Source of the DNA: JAUXFS01 sp963772635
GTDB lineage: Bacteria > Pseudomonadota > Alphaproteobacteria > Rhodospirillales > Defluviicoccaceae
Direction: 5' to 3'
DNA length: 64,000 bases
NCBI GenBank assembly: GCA_963772635.1
Contig: CAVYYK010000044.1
Span: 62,001-126,000 of the forward strand
Made by a program: the position numbers and the translations under genes
Part shown: positions 1 through 9,522 of the stretch, one piece after another
How positions within the stretch are numbered: position 1 is the first letter of the stretch
Layout: the number at the start of each line of letters is the position of its first letter
Notes under the pieces: generated by a model
The model's input: only the letters and a program-made list of their open reading frames with translations
The model's database searches: none
What the model was told of the DNA's origin: nothing

Positions 1-549
1 AGCATCAAGCCGACGACGATCATCGGCGTCAGCACGATTGGCGGTGCCTTTACGCAGGCGGTCGTCGAGGCGATGGCGCGGATCAACGAGCGCCCCGTGA
101 TCCTCGCGCTGTCGAACCCGACCGAGCACGCAGAGTGCACGGCCGAGCAAGCGTACACGTGGTCGAAGGGCAAGGCGATCTACGCGGCGGGCGTGCAATT
201 CGCACCGGTCCATGTCAACGGCCAGACGTTTCTGCCGGGCCAAGCCAACAACTTTTACATCTTTCCGGCAGTCGGTATGGCCATCTTCGCCACGCAGGCG
301 AAACGGGTATCCGATGAGATGTTCATCGAGGCCGCACAGGCGGTCGCCGATCAGGTGCCGACCGACCTGCTAAAGCAGGGCCTTCTCTACCCGCTGCAGT
401 CGAACATCCTCGAGGTCGAGATTCAGACGGCGGCGCGGGTCGCGAAGCTTGTATTCGATTCCGGCCTGGCTCGCGTGGATCGGCCGGCCGACATGGTGGC
501 GTTCATCCGTCAGCACGTCTTCAAGCCGGAGTACGAGAAGCTCCTGTAA
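1..549 (+). CDS. Malic enzyme, C-terminal part (5' end outside window)
   Basis: The reading frame is open from base 1 and ends at TAA 547-549, so only the last 182 residues are seen. They match the NAD(P)-binding and C-terminal part of the large (plant/animal-type) malic enzymes, which decarboxylate malate to pyruvate: an IIGVSTIGGAFT segment near the nucleotide fold, then ILALSNPTEHAECTAEQAY and PGQANNFYIFPAVGMA, which are highly conserved in the family. Cofactor choice (NAD or NADP) cannot be read from this part. It is cytoplasmic and appears intact to the stop. The family call is firm. Confidence 0.93.
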   Translation, partial: SIKPTTIIGVSTIGGAFTQAVVEAMARINERPVILALSNPTEHAECTAEQAYTWSKGKAIYAAGVQFAPVHVNGQTFLPGQANNFYIFPAVGMAIFATQAKRVSDEMFIEAAQAVADQVPTDLLKQGLLYPLQSNILEVEIQTAARVAKLVFDSGLARVDRPADMVAFIRQHVFKPEYEKLL

Positions 550-604
550 GGCGCGAAGCAATCGTAGGCTCCGGAGCGGCGGGCATGGTGCCGCTGCGTG
601 GTCC

Positions 605-760
605 GTCACCACCGTCTACGTGGTCGAAACGAACGTCTACCGGGCGCTGTCAATTGCCGACCGCGCCTACGTGTTCGAAGCCGGCCGGCTGATCATCGCC
701 GACACAGGCCGGGCGTTGACGGAAAACGAACGGATCAAAGCGGCGTATTTGGGGTTGTGA
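605..760 (+). pseudogene. Relic of LivF-type branched-chain amino acid ABC ATPase (C-terminal end)
   Basis: A frame ending at TGA 758-760 encodes about 51 residues that match the extreme C-terminus of LivF-like ATPases: VYVVETNVYRALSIADRAYV, then EAGRLI, and a final IKAAYLGL. In intact LivF the first block is the region after Walker B (VEQN..RAL.IADRAYV). Nothing upstream in this frame resembles the Walker A or signature motifs; the 50 bases before it only separate it from the malic enzyme stop. This is the tail of a deleted gene, not a functional short protein. Confidence 0.7.
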
Positions 761-777
761 TCCCGGCGGCGGTTTCT

Positions 778-860
778 GGATCGCCGCGGCGCTTCGCGCC
801 TCGCGATGACGGCGCGGGACGTTGCCGGGCGTCATTGCGAGCGCAAGCGACGAAGCAATC
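778..860. repeat. Inverted palindromic intergenic repeat
   Basis: Bases 778-811 and 830-860 are imperfect inverted copies of the sequence type GTCATTGCGAGCGCAAGCGA...AAGCAATC. Elements of this type occur in many copies between genes in alphaproteobacterial genomes and fold into stem-loops. It lies between the livF relic and the 3' end of the phenylacetate-CoA ligase gene, where it could also act as a transcript end. Copy number elsewhere in the genome cannot be judged here. Confidence 0.6.
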
Positions 861-871
861 GAGGGCGGCGG

Positions 872-2188
872 TCACTTTTTCGGGCGCATGTCGAGGACGC
901 GGTTGGCCTTGCCGATCGATCGCTCGATGTCGCCGACGTCGACCACCCTGACCGTCGCGGTGATGCCGATGTAGGACTTGATCTCATGGGCGAGGTTGGC
1001 GGCGCAGGCCTTGCGGGTGGCGTCGTCGTAGGCGCCGACGTCGGCGCGCGGCTCGACGACGACCTCGAGCGTGTCCAGGCGATCCCGCCGGTAGAGCTCC
1101 AGCACGTAATGGGGGGAAAGGTGGGGGTCCTTGAGGATCAGCCCCTCGATCTGGCTCGGGAAGACGTTGACGCCGCGGATGATCAGCATGTCGTCGGAGC
1201 GCCCGGTGACCTTCTCCATCCTCCGCATCGTCCGCGCGGTGCCGGGCAGCAGCCGGGTGAGGTCGCGGGTGCGGTAGCGGATCACCGGGAACGCCTCCTT
1301 GGTCAGCGAGGTGAACACCAGTTCCCCATCCTCCCCGTCGGCGAGCACGTCGCCGGTTACCGGATCGACCACCTCCGGGTAGAAATGATCCTCCCAGATA
1401 TGCAGGCCGTCCTTGGTCTCGATGCACTCGCACGCGACGCCGGGGCCGAGGACCTCGGAGAGCCCGTAGAGGTCGATGGCGTCCATGTCGAAGCGCTGCT
1501 CGATCTCCCGGCGCATGGCGTTGGTCCACGGCTCGGCACCGTACAGGCCGATGCGGATCGAGCACTCTCGGGGATCGAGCCCCTGATGGCGGAACTCGTC
1601 GGCGATGGCGAGCATGTACGACGGCGTCACCATGATGATGTCCGGGCGGAAGTCCTGGATCAACTGGACCTGACGGGCGGTCTGGCCGCCGGATATCGGG
1701 ACGACGGTGCAGCCCAGCCGCTCGGCGCCGTAGTGGGCGCCGAGGCCGCCGGTGAACAAGCCGTAGCCGTAGGCGACGTGGACGATGTCGCCCGGGCGGC
1801 CGCCGGCGGCGCGGATCGAGCGGGCCATCAGATCGGCCCAGGTGTCGATGTCGCGCCGGGTGTAGCCGACCACCGTCGGCTTGCCGGTGGTGCCGCTGGA
1901 GGCGTGGATTCGCACCACCTTCTCGCGGGGTACCGCGAACAGGCCGAACGGATAGCCCTGGCGGAGGTCGTCCTTGGTGGTGAACGGGAACCGGGCGAGG
2001 TCGGCGAGGGTCGCGAGATCCTCCGGGTGGACGCCGACGGCCTCGCAGGATTCGCGGTAGGGGCGGACGTTGTCGTAGGCGTGGCGCAGCGACCACTTCA
2101 GCCGCTCGAGCTGCAGCGCCGCGATCTCGTCGCGGCCGGCGATCTCGATCGGATCCAGTTGGTGCTTGGTCGGGACCTCACCGGTCAT
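872..2188 (-). CDS. paaK: Phenylacetate-CoA ligase
   Basis: The 438-residue protein activates phenylacetate to phenylacetyl-CoA with ATP and CoA, the entry step of aerobic phenylacetate degradation. It has the ANL-superfamily P-loop SSGTTGKPTVVGYT near residues 97-110, the PaaK-typical YGYGLFTGGLGAHYG segment, the DLYGLSEVLGPGVA block, the hinge RGVNVFPSQIE, and the C-terminal KANRVLD lysine region. The ATG at 2188 was preferred over an upstream in-frame start because GGGAGG stands just before it. It is followed downstream by nothing on this strand; the thioesterase gene paaI lies upstream in the same orientation. The rest of the paa pathway is not in the window. Confidence 0.95.
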   Translation of the reverse strand: MTGEVPTKHQLDPIEIAGRDEIAALQLERLKWSLRHAYDNVRPYRESCEAVGVHPEDLATLADLARFPFTTKDDLRQGYPFGLFAVPREKVVRIHASSGTTGKPTVVGYTRRDIDTWADLMARSIRAAGGRPGDIVHVAYGYGLFTGGLGAHYGAERLGCTVVPISGGQTARQVQLIQDFRPDIIMVTPSYMLAIADEFRHQGLDPRECSIRIGLYGAEPWTNAMRREIEQRFDMDAIDLYGLSEVLGPGVACECIETKDGLHIWEDHFYPEVVDPVTGDVLADGEDGELVFTSLTKEAFPVIRYRTRDLTRLLPGTARTMRRMEKVTGRSDDMLIIRGVNVFPSQIEGLILKDPHLSPHYVLELYRRDRLDTLEVVVEPRADVGAYDDATRKACAANLAHEIKSYIGITATVRVVDVGDIERSIGKANRVLDMRPKK

Positions 2189-2287
2189 GTCGTTCCTCCC
2201 GCAAAACCGGATGTTTCTTGTCTGTGTACACCGTCGATTGCTCACCGGCATCTTTGGAACGCGGCGGGCGTGGCGGGCAGGGACCGG

Positions 2288-2743
2288 TCAGCTCCCGGAA
2301 TCATCCAGCCCTTCGACCGACTCGCCGGTCACCTGGTAGCATTGGCCGCGAAAGACGGCGATCGTTCGGCCACCCCTGCCGGTGACGGTGATGTCGTAGA
2401 CGCCGATCCGGCCCTGATGGATGCACGCCTCGGCGACCGCGGTCAACTCCTCGCCCGGGCGGGCGGCGGCGGCGAAGCTGATCGAGCAGTGGGTGGCGAG
2501 GTTGCGCTTGTTCTCCGAGTTGCAGGCATAGGCGAAGGCGCAGTCGGCGAAGGAGAAGATCACCCCGCCGTGGCAGATGTCGACGGCGTTGAGCATGTCG
2601 TCGCGGACCGTCATCCGCAGCCGGGCGTAACGCGGCCGAACCTCGTCGATCAGGACACCGAGACCGGGGGCGACCCGGTCGCGCTCGTACATCCGCGCGA
2701 TCACCCGCTCGGCCAATTCCTGCGGTGCCGCCTGATCGTCCAT
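2288..2743 (-). CDS. paaI: PaaI-type hotdog acyl-CoA thioesterase
   Basis: This 151-residue hotdog-fold protein has the PaaI signature ICHGGVIFSFADCAFAYACN, in which the HGG loop and acidic residue bind and hydrolyse the thioester. PaaI releases CoA from hydroxyphenylacetyl-CoA-type dead-end products. The ATG at 2743 is preceded by GGGAAGGGAGG; a longer in-frame start at 2788 is less likely. It sits 100 bases upstream of paaK on the same strand, so the two probably form one transcript. The family is firm and the physiological substrate is inferred from the neighbour. Confidence 0.92.
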   Translation of the reverse strand: MDDQAAPQELAERVIARMYERDRVAPGLGVLIDEVRPRYARLRMTVRDDMLNAVDICHGGVIFSFADCAFAYACNSENKRNLATHCSISFAAAARPGEELTAVAEACIHQGRIGVYDITVTGRGGRTIAVFRGQCYQVTGESVEGLDDSGS

Positions 2744-2982
2744 TGCCTCCCTTCCCCAATGTCCGGCCTCGCCGCTGCGGGGTGTCATACTACGCCGCGA
2801 TCGGCGAGGCGACCAGAGGGCCGATTGCCGGCGCCGCCGGCTGTGGCGACGGGATTCTTACTCTGGGCGGGAACGACACCTTTCGCGGCACGCTCGGCCG
2901 TTTCATCAACCGTTTCGTCTGTGCTAGGCTTGCGCCCGCGCAGATGCTGCGCTGACGGCTTCTCGGTCACGAGGCGGATCCG

Positions 2983-3675
2983 GTGCACGACGTACACGCC
3001 ATTCTCGCTCAACACTTCCTGCTCAGGCAGCTGCCGCCGCTCGATTTGCGGCGGCTGGGCGATTTGGCGACGACCCGCTCCTACCGGACCGGCGAATCCG
3101 TGTTCATGAAGGGAGACGAGGGAAACGCGATGATGGCCGTGCTCGACGGCCGGGTCCGCATCTGTTCCTATTCCGCGGACGGCCGCGAGGTGGTGCTCAA
3201 CGTGATCAACCCCGGCGAGGTGTTCGGCGAGATCGCCCTGATCGACGGCGGCGAGCGGACCGCCGATGCGTTCGCCATGGAGACGACCGAGCTTCTGGTT
3301 CTTCTCCGCCGGGACTTCCTGCCGTTTCTCGAGCGCAACCCTTCGGTCTGTGTGAGGCTGCTGGAGATGATGTGCCGGCGTCTTCGCGAGACCAGCGCGC
3401 AACTGGAGGACTTCAACTTCCTCGATCTCAGGGCGCGGCTGGCGAAACGGCTGCTTGCCCTGGCCGACCGTCACGGTCAGGAGACGGAGAAGGGGACGGT
3501 GATCGGGGTCCGCCTGCCGCAGCACCTGCTGGCCAGCATGATCGGGACCTCGCGCGAAGCGGTCAACAAACAGCTTCGCACCTGGGAAGGCGAGGGCCTG
3601 ATCGACGTGCAGCGGGGGGCGGTCACCCTGCTCGAACGCGACCGCCTGCAGGAAATCGTCGACGACAGCTTCTAG
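2983..3675 (+). CDS. Crp/Fnr-family transcriptional regulator
   Basis: The 230-residue protein begins with GTG. Residues about 15-115 form a cyclic-nucleotide-binding fold with the phosphate-binding-cassette-like block NPGEVFGEIALIDGGERTAD, and residues about 150-220 form a Crp-type winged helix whose recognition helix lies in GTSREAVNKQLRTWE. The N-terminal cysteines that bind iron-sulfur clusters in Fnr are absent, so it is more Crp-like. It is divergent from paaI/paaK across 240 bases. A role in controlling those genes is possible but is not shown by any recognised operator. Confidence 0.92.
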   Translation: MHDVHAILAQHFLLRQLPPLDLRRLGDLATTRSYRTGESVFMKGDEGNAMMAVLDGRVRICSYSADGREVVLNVINPGEVFGEIALIDGGERTADAFAMETTELLVLLRRDFLPFLERNPSVCVRLLEMMCRRLRETSAQLEDFNFLDLRARLAKRLLALADRHGQETEKGTVIGVRLPQHLLASMIGTSREAVNKQLRTWEGEGLIDVQRGAVTLLERDRLQEIVDDSF

Positions 3676-3691
3676 GCTTGCGTCCTCCTGT

Positions 3692-4728
3692 TCACATGGT
3701 GCCACCGGCGTCGGTGCCGGCGGCGAACAGGACGACGGCCACGGCGCCGAGGTACAGGAACGAGGAGGCGATGCCCGCGGAGAGGTTGATCCTGTCGGCG
3801 ACGCCCTGGCGGCCCGCCTGGTGAAAGCGCGCGGTCGCGACGGCATTGGCGATGGCGACGACGATTGCCACGAAGGTGATCAACGCGATCTGGCGGGGCA
3901 GGGCGAACCCGGACCCGTGCCCGAGCTCGGGCTGCAGCACCAGGGTGTTGCCGATCGACGACAACACGGCGCAGACCGCCAGGCCGATACGCGGCCCGAG
4001 GTCGACCGGCCCGAGCAGATACATCAGCATGGCGATCACCGCGGCGGCGAAGAACCCGACGAACCTGCCGAGCAGGGCGCCGGCGTTGTCCCGGGCGATT
4101 TCGACGACGATGGTGCCGCGCGAAAACCCGGCGCCGTCGGGCTTCGGCCGGCCGAACAGCAAATCATAGCCCTCCACCGACGCGACCAGCCGGAAATCGG
4201 TCATCCGCCATCCGGGAGGGAGCGCGTCTGGAGCGAAACGGCTGTCGGACTGGTCGAGAGCGAGGATCAACTCGTCGGCGGGGAACGGCGTTTCGACCAC
4301 CAGCGTCAATTGATGGCGATCGAACGGATAGCGCGAGATGTCCCATCGCTTGTTGATCACCGCCTGAGCCATTGCGCTGACGTGACGAGTGCCGTCCTCG
4401 ATCTCTCGCTCGGTGATGTTCTCGTAGCGCAGCTGACGGGCGTTGAGGAACTGGGTGTCGCGCAGCGGATCGAATTGAGTTCGATTTCCCGTACCGCCAC
4501 CAGACGAACAGCGAGGCGCCGTAGCTGTCGTCGGCGAGGTCGACATCGTAGATCGACAGCACGTAGACGCCGAAGGTGACCCGCTGCGGCCCCTCGTCGG
4601 CCTTGGCCTTGAGTCGCATTTGCCGCCGCGGCGTCGAAGGACACGCAGGCCAGCAAGACGAACACGAGCAGGAGAAGCGGCAGCGACGGCTGTACGCATG
4701 ACACACATGGGGTAATCGGCTGATCCAA
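3692..4728 (-). pseudogene. Pentameric ligand-gated ion channel homologue, two frame breaks
   Basis: Three frames together give one protein. Frame one starts at ATG 4728 with a signal peptide (LPLLLLVFVLLACVSFDAAA). After a break near 4615 it continues as QRVTFGVYVLSIYDVDLADD and LFVWWRYGKS, and after a second break near 4485 as FDPLRDTQFLNARQLRYENI to the stop at 3692. WDISRYPFDRHQLTLVVE is the conserved beta-sandwich block of prokaryotic Cys-loop-like channels (GLIC/ELIC relatives). Four hydrophobic helices follow, beginning GRFVGFFAAAVIAMLMYLLG. Ligand and ion are unknown. The breaks may be sequence errors; if real, the gene is dead. Confidence 0.75.
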
Positions 4729-4966
4729 AGGGTCAAGGGTCGGCGCGTACTATGCTGCGGGAGCGGGAGCCGGGCAAGGCCGAGATCGCCGGCGCGCCGC
4801 CAGCGTGTCACCGCCGGCGCCTCGCTGGCCTTGCGCCAGCGGCGCGAGCGGTCGCCGGCGCGCCCGCCGGCGGATCCATTGGAATGCGTATCGTTTGCAG
4901 GCTGGCGCAGCCATGCCGCCCGGGTGTAGCCTGCGGAAAATCAAGACTTTACTCCAGGAGGCAAGG

Positions 4967-6112
4967 GTGATCGGTGTGTCGGACGGCGGGACCTCGGTGC
5001 GGGCGCAGTTGGAGTCGATCCACGCCAGCCTGAAGGAAGAGCTGCCGGGGATCGGGCGGGTGGCGGTGGCGGTGTACGACGAGCGCACCGACATGCTGGA
5101 GACGTTCGTCCACTCGACCGACGGCGACGCGCCGTTCGCCCTCTACGAGGCCAAGCTGAGCACCGTTGCCGGCCTCGCCGAGCTCGCCCGCGACCATGAG
5201 GAACGGATCATCGACGACCTCGAGGCGCTCCGCCGCTCGCCGGCCCCGCACACCCGCCGGCTGCTGGAAACCGGCTACCGCTCCAGCTACACCAAGCCAT
5301 TCTACGACCACGGCGAGCTGTTCGGCTTCGTGTTCTTCGATTCCCAGCAACCCCGCTACTTCACCGACGCCACCGTCCGCCACCTGTCCTTATACTCCCA
5401 TCTCGTCTCGCTGTTGATCATCAACGCGCTGACCCCGGCGAACGTGCTGCGATCGGCGGTCGACATCACCCGCGAGATCAGCCATTTCCGCGACGCGGAG
5501 ACCGGCGCCCACCTCGACCGGATGTGCCGTTACGCGCGGATGATCGCCAGGACCCTGGCCGACCGCGAGGGCCTCGACGACGAGTTCGTCGAGTTCGTGT
5601 TCCTGTTCGCGCCGCTCCACGACGTCGGCAAGATCGCCGTTCCCGACCGGGTCCTGCTCAAGCCGGGAATGCTGTCGGCGGACGAGTTCGAGATCATGAA
5701 GACCCACGTCGGCAAGGGGGTGGCGATCATCGACAAGATGGCCGACAGCTTCGGCGTCGGCCTCGCCCAGCACGTCGACATCCTCCGCAACATCGTCCAG
5801 TTCCACCACGAATCCTTCGACGGCAGCGGCTATATGGCGGGGCTCGCCGGCCGCCGCATCCCGCTGGAGGCGCGGATCGTCAGCGTCGCCGACGTATTCG
5901 ACGCGCTGACCACCCGGCGCCCCTACAAGAAGGCGTGGTCCAACGACGACGCCTTCGGTCTGCTCGACGACTTGTCCGGCAAGAAGTTCGATCCGGACTG
6001 CGTCGAGGCGCTGTCGTCCAACCGCGCCTGGGTCGAGCGCATCCAGGACCGCTTCCGGCGCGCCCGCGGCACCTTCGAAGGCTTCCACGAGGCCTACCTG
6101 GAAGATCTGTGA
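4967..6112 (+). CDS. GAF/HD-GYP domain phosphodiesterase
   Basis: The 381-residue protein combines an N-terminal GAF-like sensory region (about residues 1-155) with an HD-GYP domain (about 165-350), the class that hydrolyses cyclic di-GMP. Metal ligands are visible in LHDVGKIAVPD (HD motif) and in HHESFDGSGYM, where the family normally has GYP; here the proline is methionine. Also typical are the ADVFDALTTRRPYK helix and KTHVGKG. The GTG at 4967 was chosen because AGGAGG lies five bases upstream; an earlier in-frame ATG would add 54 residues of unlikely composition. No membrane segment is seen, so it is cytoplasmic. Confidence 0.9.
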   Translation: MIGVSDGGTSVRAQLESIHASLKEELPGIGRVAVAVYDERTDMLETFVHSTDGDAPFALYEAKLSTVAGLAELARDHEERIIDDLEALRRSPAPHTRRLLETGYRSSYTKPFYDHGELFGFVFFDSQQPRYFTDATVRHLSLYSHLVSLLIINALTPANVLRSAVDITREISHFRDAETGAHLDRMCRYARMIARTLADREGLDDEFVEFVFLFAPLHDVGKIAVPDRVLLKPGMLSADEFEIMKTHVGKGVAIIDKMADSFGVGLAQHVDILRNIVQFHHESFDGSGYMAGLAGRRIPLEARIVSVADVFDALTTRRPYKKAWSNDDAFGLLDDLSGKKFDPDCVEALSSNRAWVERIQDRFRRARGTFEGFHEAYLEDL

Positions 6113-6492
6113 TTCCTCTCTGAATTTCCTCGGACGCCGGGCGCGGACGTCCGTCCGCTTGGCTCTCCTCGCTCCGCTGCAGGCGCGCACTTGCGCTTGC
6201 CAGCCGCCCGATGAAAAGAAAATCAGCAAGCTCAATTCGTAGGACACTTCAGGCCCAAAGGGTGCTCGCCAACGGAGTGCGGGCCTGCCGTTACGGTGAG
6301 GGTAGGGAAACCAAGTGGCATCCTAGCCCGCTAGATGCCCCTCTCAATCATGGCCGCCGTCTGAGGCGAAGCCGGTATGACATTGCCCCAAGGCGGTCGG
6401 CCGGAGTTGAGCCAATTGAGGTATTTATACCAACGAGAATACGGCGATCCTTTGCGGATCGCCGCAATCTATTTGTCGAGTGAGCTTTCTTT
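6113..6492. other. Intergenic region between convergent genes
   Basis: These 380 bases lie between the HD-GYP stop and the PEP-CTERM stop. No convincing gene was found; short frames here have no matches I recognise. The only clear structure is the hairpin at 6442-6464. Confidence 0.5.
6442..6464 (-). terminator. Hairpin downstream of the PEP-CTERM gene
   Basis: CGGCGATCC and GGATCGCCG form a perfect nine-base-pair stem around a five-base loop, 29 bases beyond the stop of the minus-strand gene. There is no T-run on either side, so it is a weak intrinsic terminator at best; it may instead protect the mRNA end. Confidence 0.4.
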
Positions 6493-9214
6493 TTAGGCTG
6501 TTTTGCGCTTTCTCCAACCCGCCACGCCGAGGCCGGCCAACGCACTGGCCAACAGCGGCAGTGAGGCCGGGGTGGGGACGGGGTTTGCCGTGACGAACTC
6601 AAGATAGCCATCATCCCCAAGAACCGAGAAAACGTCAAAGCGGAAGGTATCCGGCACGCCAATCGCGTTCAGCACGAAGGCTTCAGCGTCGAAGAAAAGG
6701 AGCTCCTCGGCCGTGAAAAAGACGAACAAGTCGCCGGGCGCGGGTACAAACAAGTCGATGAATGAGAATAGAATTTCGCCGCCCGACAACAACGCCTCGC
6801 CGTTGATATCGAGGATATCGTAATCGCCGGCGCCAAGCCCCCGCGCCTCGATTTCGAGCAGTCCGTCGTTGAACGCCAAATCGCCGTTTACCGTCATGGC
6901 ACCGGGGCCATCGCCCGGCTTTACGGCGCCACCCTCGACGAGCAACTGGCCATTGAGGGTTCCGTTTCCCATCAGAGTTCCGCCCAGGCCGAGCTTAAGT
7001 CGTGCGTGCTTGAACGACGCCGCCGTTTCTCATGGTCACCGTTCCCGTGCCTCCGGGATTGGCGATCTGATCGGGCACCGGTTGGCCGGCGTCGAAGTCG
7101 TAGGCTTGGCCGACCAGCAGCAGGTTGCCGCCATCGAGTAGCGAACTGGATCCATCCACGGTGACCGACCCGACACCGCCGGGCTCGCGACCGACAAACG
7201 TGTTTCCGTCCGGGTCGTTGGCCAACGTGCCGCCATTGCGGATCTCCGCAACGCCATTGCCAGCCCTGCCAACGGCGATCAATCCCGCCTGTGGGCCGGG
7301 ACCGACATCGCTGCTGACGGTGACCTTGCTCTCCGCGCCATCGATGATCAAGGAGCCGTCGCCGGTTGCGTCGCGGCCAACGTTCAACCCGGTGATTGGG
7401 CCGAAGTCACTCTCGATGGTGATCGTGCCTCCATCGCCGACGAATGCCGTGCCGACACCCGAACGCCCAATGTTCATGAAGGCGCCTTGGGGTTCGCCCT
7501 CTCTCAGCCCAATGCCCGACAGCTCTAGGGTCGAACCAGGTCCCCTCACGTTGAGCGTGCCGATGCCGCCCTCCTCGCGACCCACACTGAGGAACAGTGT
7601 TTCGACGCTGCCGCCCTCGACGACGTTCAGCGTGCCGGTTCCCCGGAAACCGATGTTGATGTTGTGATTTGTTCCGTCCCCAGCAGTCACCACCCCCGAG
7701 CCGGGGTCTTGCACGTTGAGGGTGCCGCTGCTTCCCTCCTGCAAACCGATGTCAAGGAACAGTGTTTCGACGCTGCCGCGGTCGGCCACATTCAGCGTGC
7801 CGGTTCCCCAGGTGCCGACGGTCACGGAGTGTTCGGTTCCGTTTCCGGAGGTCACCAGCCTCGAGCCGTCGCCCGTGACGGTGACCACGCCACTACCGGT
7901 TTGACCGGCTTCCGCGGTGAAGAAGTTTCCGCCAATGGCGAAGCCGCCGAACTCGGCGTTTTGCGTTTCGATCGCCAGCAAGCCGCCGTCCTCGATGGTT
8001 ACGCTGCCGTAACCCTGCGGACCTACCGTCATCCCCGGCCGCTCCGTTCCGCCAACGATACGCAGTTCGGAACCCTCGCCGGTGATGGTCACCGAGCCGG
8101 TACTGTTTTCGAAGCTACCGACGCCGACCCCGCCATTCGGCATGGTATCGCCGCCGTCCGTGCGTACTTTACCACCGTTCTCGATCACCAGGCTCCCGAA
8201 GCTGTCGGCGTCACGGCCGACGTTGATCCCCGGACTGAATTCACTGGCCGGTTCTGCGGGCTCGAATACGGTGCTTTCCATGAGGAGGCTGCCGCCCGAC
8301 ACGATCACGCTGCCCGTGCCGCCGCCCAGTCCGATCAGGAGGCGTGCGACGGTCGTTCCCTGGATGTCGAGGGTGCCGCCTTCGCCGATGAACAATTCGC
8401 CGGTGCCGCCGTCGCGTCCCACGCTCTGGAACACTTGATTGGCGTCGAATTCCAGGCGCCCACCGTCTTCAATGGTCACCCGCCCCTGGGCGCCTTCCCG
8501 GCCGATGGTCATGAACGCCGCGCTGGAGTCACCCACACCCTCCAGTCGCACAAGACCACCGTCATCGATGCCAAGGGTCGAGAGGTCGCCAGCCAAGTTC
8601 CGGCGGCCGACCATTATGAACGGCAGGGTGCTCCTGACCACGAGCTCGGATCCCGCGCCCTCCACGGTCACCGCGCCCGACCCCTCGGACACCCCTCCGA
8701 AATCGCCGCCAATCTGCATGCCGTCGTCGTTGGACCCGTTGGATGGATCCTCGATGATGAGTTTTCCGCCGGAGCGCAGGTGGATTTCGCCCGAGTCGGT
8801 ATTTTCACGGCCAACGCGGACAATGGCAAAGCCGTCGTTTGCGGTGACCCTGACCTCGCCGCTGTTCTCCACAGAGAGGGCACCCACGCCATCGAGACCA
8901 ACCGTCAGCGGCCCTGGATACGGAGCTGTCTGACCGCTGACGTTCCAAGCCGAGCCGGGATCCTTGACGACCGCCGAACCTTGCGAGCCAAACTGGTTGC
9001 CGATGACGGCGCCGGTCGTCGTGTCGACAACGGTCCCGCCGTTGATTTCCAAGCTGCCGAGGCCCGTATCGCCGATCAACAGCAAGGGCGCATTCACAAC
9101 GTCGCCGATCTGGATTAAGCCGCTCTGCGCTGGAATGGCGCTGCCGGCAAGGACGCTGACCGCACCGATCAAAGGCGCGAATCTCACCACAAATGAGTTA
9201 CTCGATATCCGCAT
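6493..9214 (-). pseudogene. Large repetitive PEP-CTERM surface protein, one frame break
   Basis: The product would be about 906 residues. It starts at ATG 9214 after GGGGGG with a signal peptide (FAPLIGAVSVLAGSAIPAQS). It then runs as irregular repeats of about 40-50 residues built on blocks such as GTGTLNVVEGGSVETLFLSV and GSLVIENGGKV, as in autotransporter-like parallel beta-helix passengers. The frame stops at 6995; shifting by one base continues through KLGLGGTLMGNGTLNG to the C-terminal sorting signal PVPTPASLPLLASALAGLGV followed by GWRKRK. PEP-CTERM proteins are processed by an exosortase, which is not in this window. One indel near 6997 explains the break and may be a sequence error. 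Confidence 0.82.
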
Positions 9215-9522
9215 GGTATTTCCCCCCACGAGAAAGTTGGCGAAACCCAATCGCCCGTCTGCAGCCACGTAGCTTAGACGCCATTTAGACAAAAATTATA
9301 CCGTAATGGCCCATTCTTCGCAATGTTATTCTACCAGAGCGCGGCATATGGAAACGAAAGAAGCTGTCCTGGATTTTTGGGAAATGGGTCGGAAACGAAC
9401 CGAGACAATTCTTGAAGGCGTGACCGCTTCGAGTGTCATCTGGAGCCGAGCGGCTCCCTCTCGAGCACTTGAAGGGACGTCCCCTGCCGGTTAGCAATGC
9501 CGGTTTGACGAAGGTCTTGCCG
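9215..9522. other. Intergenic region
   Basis: These 308 bases separate the PEP-CTERM start from the stop of the acyl-AMP ligase fusion. The part near 9290-9400 is AT-richer than its surroundings and probably holds the promoter of the PEP-CTERM gene. A 62-codon plus-strand frame (9306-9494) has no recognisable content and no ribosome binding site. Confidence 0.45.

Noticed and set aside
806..3109. Very long plus-strand open frame (767 codons)
   Set aside because: It lies antisense to paaK and paaI, which are clearly real; its product is low-complexity Gly/Ala/Asp/Val-rich, typical of a GC-rich shadow frame.
9306..9494. 62-codon plus-strand frame in the gap before the acyl-AMP ligase fusion
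   Set aside because: No ribosome binding site, no family, and it overlaps the likely promoter of the PEP-CTERM gene.
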